A DNA stretch of 64,000 bases from the NCBI GenBank assembly GCA_001724265.1, contig MEDY01000208.1, positions 45,354 through 109,353 of the forward strand. Reading direction: 5' to 3'. Positions within the stretch are counted from its first letter, which is position 1; every line of letters starts with the position of its first letter. This DNA is from Rhizaria sp. SCN 62-66 (lineage: Eukaryota; Rhizaria, unplaced). Under the pieces are notes generated by a model that did no database searches, was not told the origin of the DNA, and saw only the letters and a list, made by a program, of their open reading frames with translations. Below, one piece after another: positions 61,684-64,000 of the stretch. Made by a program: the position numbers and the translations under genes.

Positions 61684-64000
61684 ATGACATCTAGGGCCTT
61701 GAGCTGCAAGATATGTGGCAAAAACATGCGGCAAACTGGCAAAAGCCGCCCACAAAGTCTTTGTCAGTTCTGTCTCAAGGTACGAAGCTTCTGTAACAAG
61801 TTTGTCAGATTCACCGGATTGTTTTTAAATCTGTCTATTTCGAAGCTGACACTGTTGGAAAATCCCACAATCTTCACTCGCGTGTGTTCTTCTATTTTCT
61901 TCTGAGCTTAGTCTGAGCTTGAGCTTCAAGATGAGTCCAGGTTACCAAACGGCACCAGCGACAAAGCCGATCTGTCCAGCACTATGAGCGGCCTAGTTGA
62001 GTTATCTCCCAACACTACTATTCATCAAAACCCAAGTGTACGTCATGCTTCTAATGTCAACCAAGACTTGTGACGCATTCTGTTTACTATCATACACCCT
62101 ACAAGTCACCACCCGCTCCCCTAGGCGTAGAGCACTAACTAACAAGTTCATCTCCCCCCAATTTGCGATGAATGAATAACACGAACGATTTCTAGCGGTG
62201 TTACAAACATGACGAGCCCGTGCTTATGATTTACTGGTGCGACATTTGTGTCAGCGTCATCTGCAGCCACTGCGCACTTATTAACGGTGAACACAAAGAC
62301 CACGCCATCCGCACCGTTGCCGCCAAGCATGCTGAGCTCCGCTCTCACGCTGCCACACTTACTCCCCGCATTGCCACACTGGCACAGCAACTTAAGGATG
62401 AGATCGCACTCACCGAAGCCCTACGCACGGAGACCGAGGCCAAGCTGACCACACTCTCAGCGACAACTGCGCAGTATTTATCCCACGCACTTGCTCCCCT
62501 GACAGCGTTGGCAAAACAACTGCGGCTCTTTCTGTCACAGCGCACCAAGCAAGAACATGATGTTCTAGCGCGGGCGCAAAACACACTTGCGAGCATGACT
62601 GGCGCCACCGATGCGCCAAGTATAACACGCCTCGGTCGGCTCCTAGCGTCACGGCCCGTCTGGCCTTTCTCAGGAAGCGTTGATCTCGATGACAGTGGAC
62701 CCAAAGAGCAAGCGATCAATAATACGCTTGCCAGCACACCCTGGGCTGCTGCACGTGCTGCGTTTTAGGCAGCGACCACCGATGCAACTGCTGGATTAGT
62801 ACCGCGCCAGGTCAAGTGCGAAGCTGATGTGCCACTCGCCGATTTGCTCTCTGCATCTAGCGGCGACGGCTTCGTTGCTGAGATTGGCACGGTTGAGCTG
62901 TGCGGCGTGCGTTTCACGTGCTCTGTGCGCCGCGGCTGCGGTTGCGGGGCTTCCCCGTGGATCCTGTCTCAACAGGCACAACAGGAATCGAGTGAATATA
63001 AAGCCGTTTCTGCCACATTTGTTGAGGGCACACCGTCCAGTGCAAACGCATACGCAAGTTCAAGTCTTGCGACATCTGCGACACCTTTTTTTCAGTGCAA
63101 ATGTGCGCTTGTCGGCGAGGTTACGGCGAATATTGTGTCAACAAGCCTTGCTGCAAGCTACGACGCCTGCGGAGCACGTGCTATGGCTGTCGCCAAACTG
63201 ATTGAAACTGAGGACAGCGACGACGTTGAAGATGGCATTGGCAATCAAATCAAAACAAAGGAAACTGGCGAGAAGACCACGGCGACTTCTGGTTTAGTTG
63301 ACTGTGGCGACGTTGTCAGTGGAAACACCTGTGAGTTTGGCACTGTCCGTGCAACCTTTACGGTGCTGCGCAATAATGGCTGCAAGAGCAGCAAAGCTCA
63401 GTCCGACGATAGCAACGCTGATAGCTCTGGTCTTGTTGGCACAATGCTGCTCACAGATATCAATAAGCGCATCACTGCTGTTGTCCTTGCACAGATGACG
63501 GACGCGCAGGCAGTGGTGACAGCGTCTACTGGTGTAAAATGGTGTGTACGTGTCGCTGTTGCGTTCCTGGACGTTTTTCATGAGAAACGCGCGCTGCATA
63601 TGCTGGCGGAAACTGTTCCGGTGGACTGGATTTTGAGGACTGAAAGTGCTGCTGCAGAGGCAGACGCAGCTGCAAAGGCTTCTGCGCAAGCCGCAGCAAA
63701 AGTCGCCGAAAGGGCAGCTTTAGAAGCGGCCTTATAGGCGCCATGGAAGTCAGTTGTACTGTCTGGTGATTGGGAGGCCGCATTTGATTCACACATTGCT
63801 TGCAGCCTAGAGGAGTGTGGGTACCCGCGTCGACAGGCAAAATTGGAGCCACGTGAGTACACCCCGTCTCCTGCTCCTGTGAGGGATCATGGAGTCCCAC
63901 CTCCTGCGGCACTCACGCTACTACAAACAAAGGCTCGCGAGCGCATCCTGGCATATAGTCTGAAGCGTTTGAAGAAAGAGCACATGACATCTGATTTGGT
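61684..64000 (+). CDS. B-box zinc-finger / RBCC-like protein with two in-frame UAG codons (partial, 3' end beyond window)
   Basis: Inferred exons: 61684-61779, 61912-62037 and 62196 to past 64000, with donors GTACGA and GTACGT, acceptors CTTAG and TTCTAG, all phase 0. The N-terminus has a zinc-ribbon-like CKIC...CQFC. Exon 3 begins with a B-box type 2: C-Y-K-H, then YWCDIC, ICSHC and a final EHKDH. An Ala/Leu coiled coil follows (LTPRIATLAQQLKDEIALTE...), giving an RBCC/TRIM-like order. The frame then meets UAG at 62766 and at 63735 but stays open between them (322 codons) and for 87 codons after the second, to the window end. The region after the first UAG has Cys-containing beta-like segments (GTVELCGVRFTCSVRRGCGC and CEFGTVRATFTVL, apparent repeats). 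GC content is lower than in neighbours. B-box proteins are often ubiquitin ligases; no complete RING is seen. Middle exon is the least certain part. Confidence 0.65.
62766..62768 (+). other. In-frame UAG codon (first, B-box gene)
   Basis: Context TTT-TAG-GCA. The frame continues without UAA or UGA for 322 codons. Confidence 0.8.
63735..63737 (+). other. In-frame UAG codon (second, B-box gene)
   Basis: Context TTA-TAG-GCG. The frame is open from here to position 64000. Confidence 0.8.

Overview
The window is nuclear DNA of a eukaryote, most likely a GC-rich, flagellated free-living protist. Evidence: genes have spliceosomal introns (11 inferred, about 90-275 bp); the products belong to eukaryotic families (FMR1/FXR, GARP subunit VPS54, WNK kinase, Hub1/UBL5, FAHD1, Alba, B-box); coding regions are very GC-rich and encode huge disordered, polyQ or poly-Ala proteins; and spacers are short and AT-rich. 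The MORN plus sperm-tail PG-rich-repeat protein and two giant coiled-coil proteins fit a cell with a flagellum or elaborate cytoskeleton. I cannot name the organism. I recognised no rRNA, tRNA, transposon or CRISPR.

Layout. 0-3.1 kb (-): a two-exon FMR1/FXR-like RNA-binding protein. 3.6-8.5 kb (-): VPS54. 9.2-11.7 kb: a convergent pair of secreted proteins sharing a Cys-rich PSI-like module; the second has an acidic repeat tail broken by a 7-bp duplication. 12.4-21.0 kb (+): a 2,864-residue helical protein, possibly ZFYVE26/spastizin-like. 21.9-26.5 kb (+): an unrecognised Q-rich protein with four EQHxWG repeats and two in-frame UAG codons. 26.8-28.5 kb (-): a disordered protein with a galactose-binding-like (XRCC1-N/F5-8C) domain. 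29.1-29.9 kb (-): FAHD1. 30.2-34.9 kb (+): MORN/STPGR protein. 35.1-48.5 kb (-): two tandem coiled-coil proteins (3,210 and 1,077 aa). 49.3-57.4 kb (-): a polyQ WNK kinase. 58.2-59.8 kb (+): an RS-domain protein fused to Hub1/UBL5. 60.1-60.6 kb (-): Alba protein. 61.7 kb to the end (+): a B-box/RBCC-like gene, cut by the window edge, again with two in-frame UAGs.

Three points stand out genome-wide. (1) Every gene whose end I could place stops with UAA (11) or UGA (3), none with UAG. Two genes read straight through four in-frame UAGs with the same frame staying open, so UAG may be a sense codon or be read through. (2) Ten of 11 inferred 5' splice sites are GTACG[T/C/A], not GTAAGT. (3) There is a protist FMR1 homologue whose second KH domain has lost its GxxG loop, a natural RS-Hub1 fusion, and a WNK kinase with DFG instead of DLG. 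The genes are not an operon; they do unrelated jobs (mRNA regulation and splicing, endosome-to-Golgi traffic, ion/volume signalling, cytoskeleton). Many start in divergent pairs that share an upstream region.
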